Of a stretch of DNA of 64,000 bases, positions 63,771-64,000 are shown piece after piece. Position 1 is the stretch's first letter. Every line of letters begins with the position of its first letter. The stretch is from the NCBI GenBank assembly GCA_023374025.1, contig SIJG01000004.1, forward strand, positions 2,415,226 through 2,479,225, in the 5' to 3' direction. The translations under genes were made by a program, and so were the position numbers. Source of the DNA: Heterodera schachtii (Eukaryota; Nematoda; Chromadorea; Rhabditida; Heteroderidae). The notes beneath the pieces were generated by a model that saw only the letters and a list, made by a program, of their open reading frames with translations, did no database searches and was not told the DNA's origin.

Positions 63771-64000
63771 GCAATAATCGCGAGAACATATATTAGAATA
63801 AAAAAAATTTAAAATATGTCTTGGAAAGGCCGATTTTTTCATATATTAATTACTGGACTGTTCGAATTCACATAAGCCGAATGAATTTGTTTGATACCCA
63901 GTCTTTTATTACTGTACACAGTCGCCATTTAGACCAATATGATTGGAGGAACTGTGTTGATTACGGAAGGACGTGAACTCTCCATCGGACAATTTTCTTC

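Overview
This window is nuclear DNA from a nematode. Genes are broken by many short, AT-rich GT–AG introns (at least one intron is GC–AG), same-strand neighbours are often only 90–280 bp apart as in nematode operons, and the gene content includes an astacin-type hatching/moulting peptidase and an FMRFamide-receptor-like GPCR. Small intronic and intergenic inverted-repeat transposons are abundant. A plant-parasitic or related clade IV (tylenchid) nematode is my guess, but nothing seen here proves the genus. All gene models were built by eye from splice signals and protein similarity.

Layout. 1–5.1 kb (minus): a close tandem of SPCS1 (signal peptidase complex subunit 1), mitochondrial LON protease and the first exon of a further gene. 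5.9–13.0 kb (plus): a very large secreted astacin metallopeptidase with fifty 30-residue repeats (90 bp each) inserted between its signal peptide and its propeptide. 13.6–15.7 kb (minus): alkylglycerol monooxygenase. 17.1–18.8 kb (minus): mitochondrial short/branched-chain acyl-CoA dehydrogenase. 19.7–21.6 kb: three transposons nested in each other. 22.2–24.7 kb (plus): peptide GPCR. 24.9–25.7 kb (minus): Ly6/uPAR-type membrane protein. 26–30 kb: gene-poor, with a hAT-like MITE and a 1-kb foldback element. 30.4–34.5 kb (plus): terminal uridylyltransferase. 36.8–40.0 kb (minus): THO complex subunit 3 with a mariner relic in an intron. 40.5–45.0 kb (plus): FET/FUS-like RNA-binding protein, ENY2 and mitoribosomal protein mL49 in tandem. 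45.1–51.6 kb (minus): UPF1-type helicase with a mitochondrial-looking N-terminus and PPP2R3C-like phosphatase subunit. 52.2–54.1 kb (plus): mitoribosomal protein mS25 and a small orphan membrane protein. 54.7–62.0 kb (minus): CDK7 followed by DDX27, with an SLC22A18-like transporter nested on the opposite strand of a DDX27 intron. 62.1 kb to the end (plus): an unrecognised Asn/Ser-rich gene that shares a 99-bp divergent promoter with CDK7.

Functional links. Several clustered genes share a theme: mitochondrial proteins (LON, acyl-CoA dehydrogenase, mL49, mS25, possibly the helicase) and transcription/mRNA export (THOC3, ENY2, FET protein, CDK7). The most unusual object is the repeat-bearing astacin: eight exons splice in one continuous frame (6,384 nt, 2,127 codons plus stop), so the repeats and the protease appear to belong to one protein.
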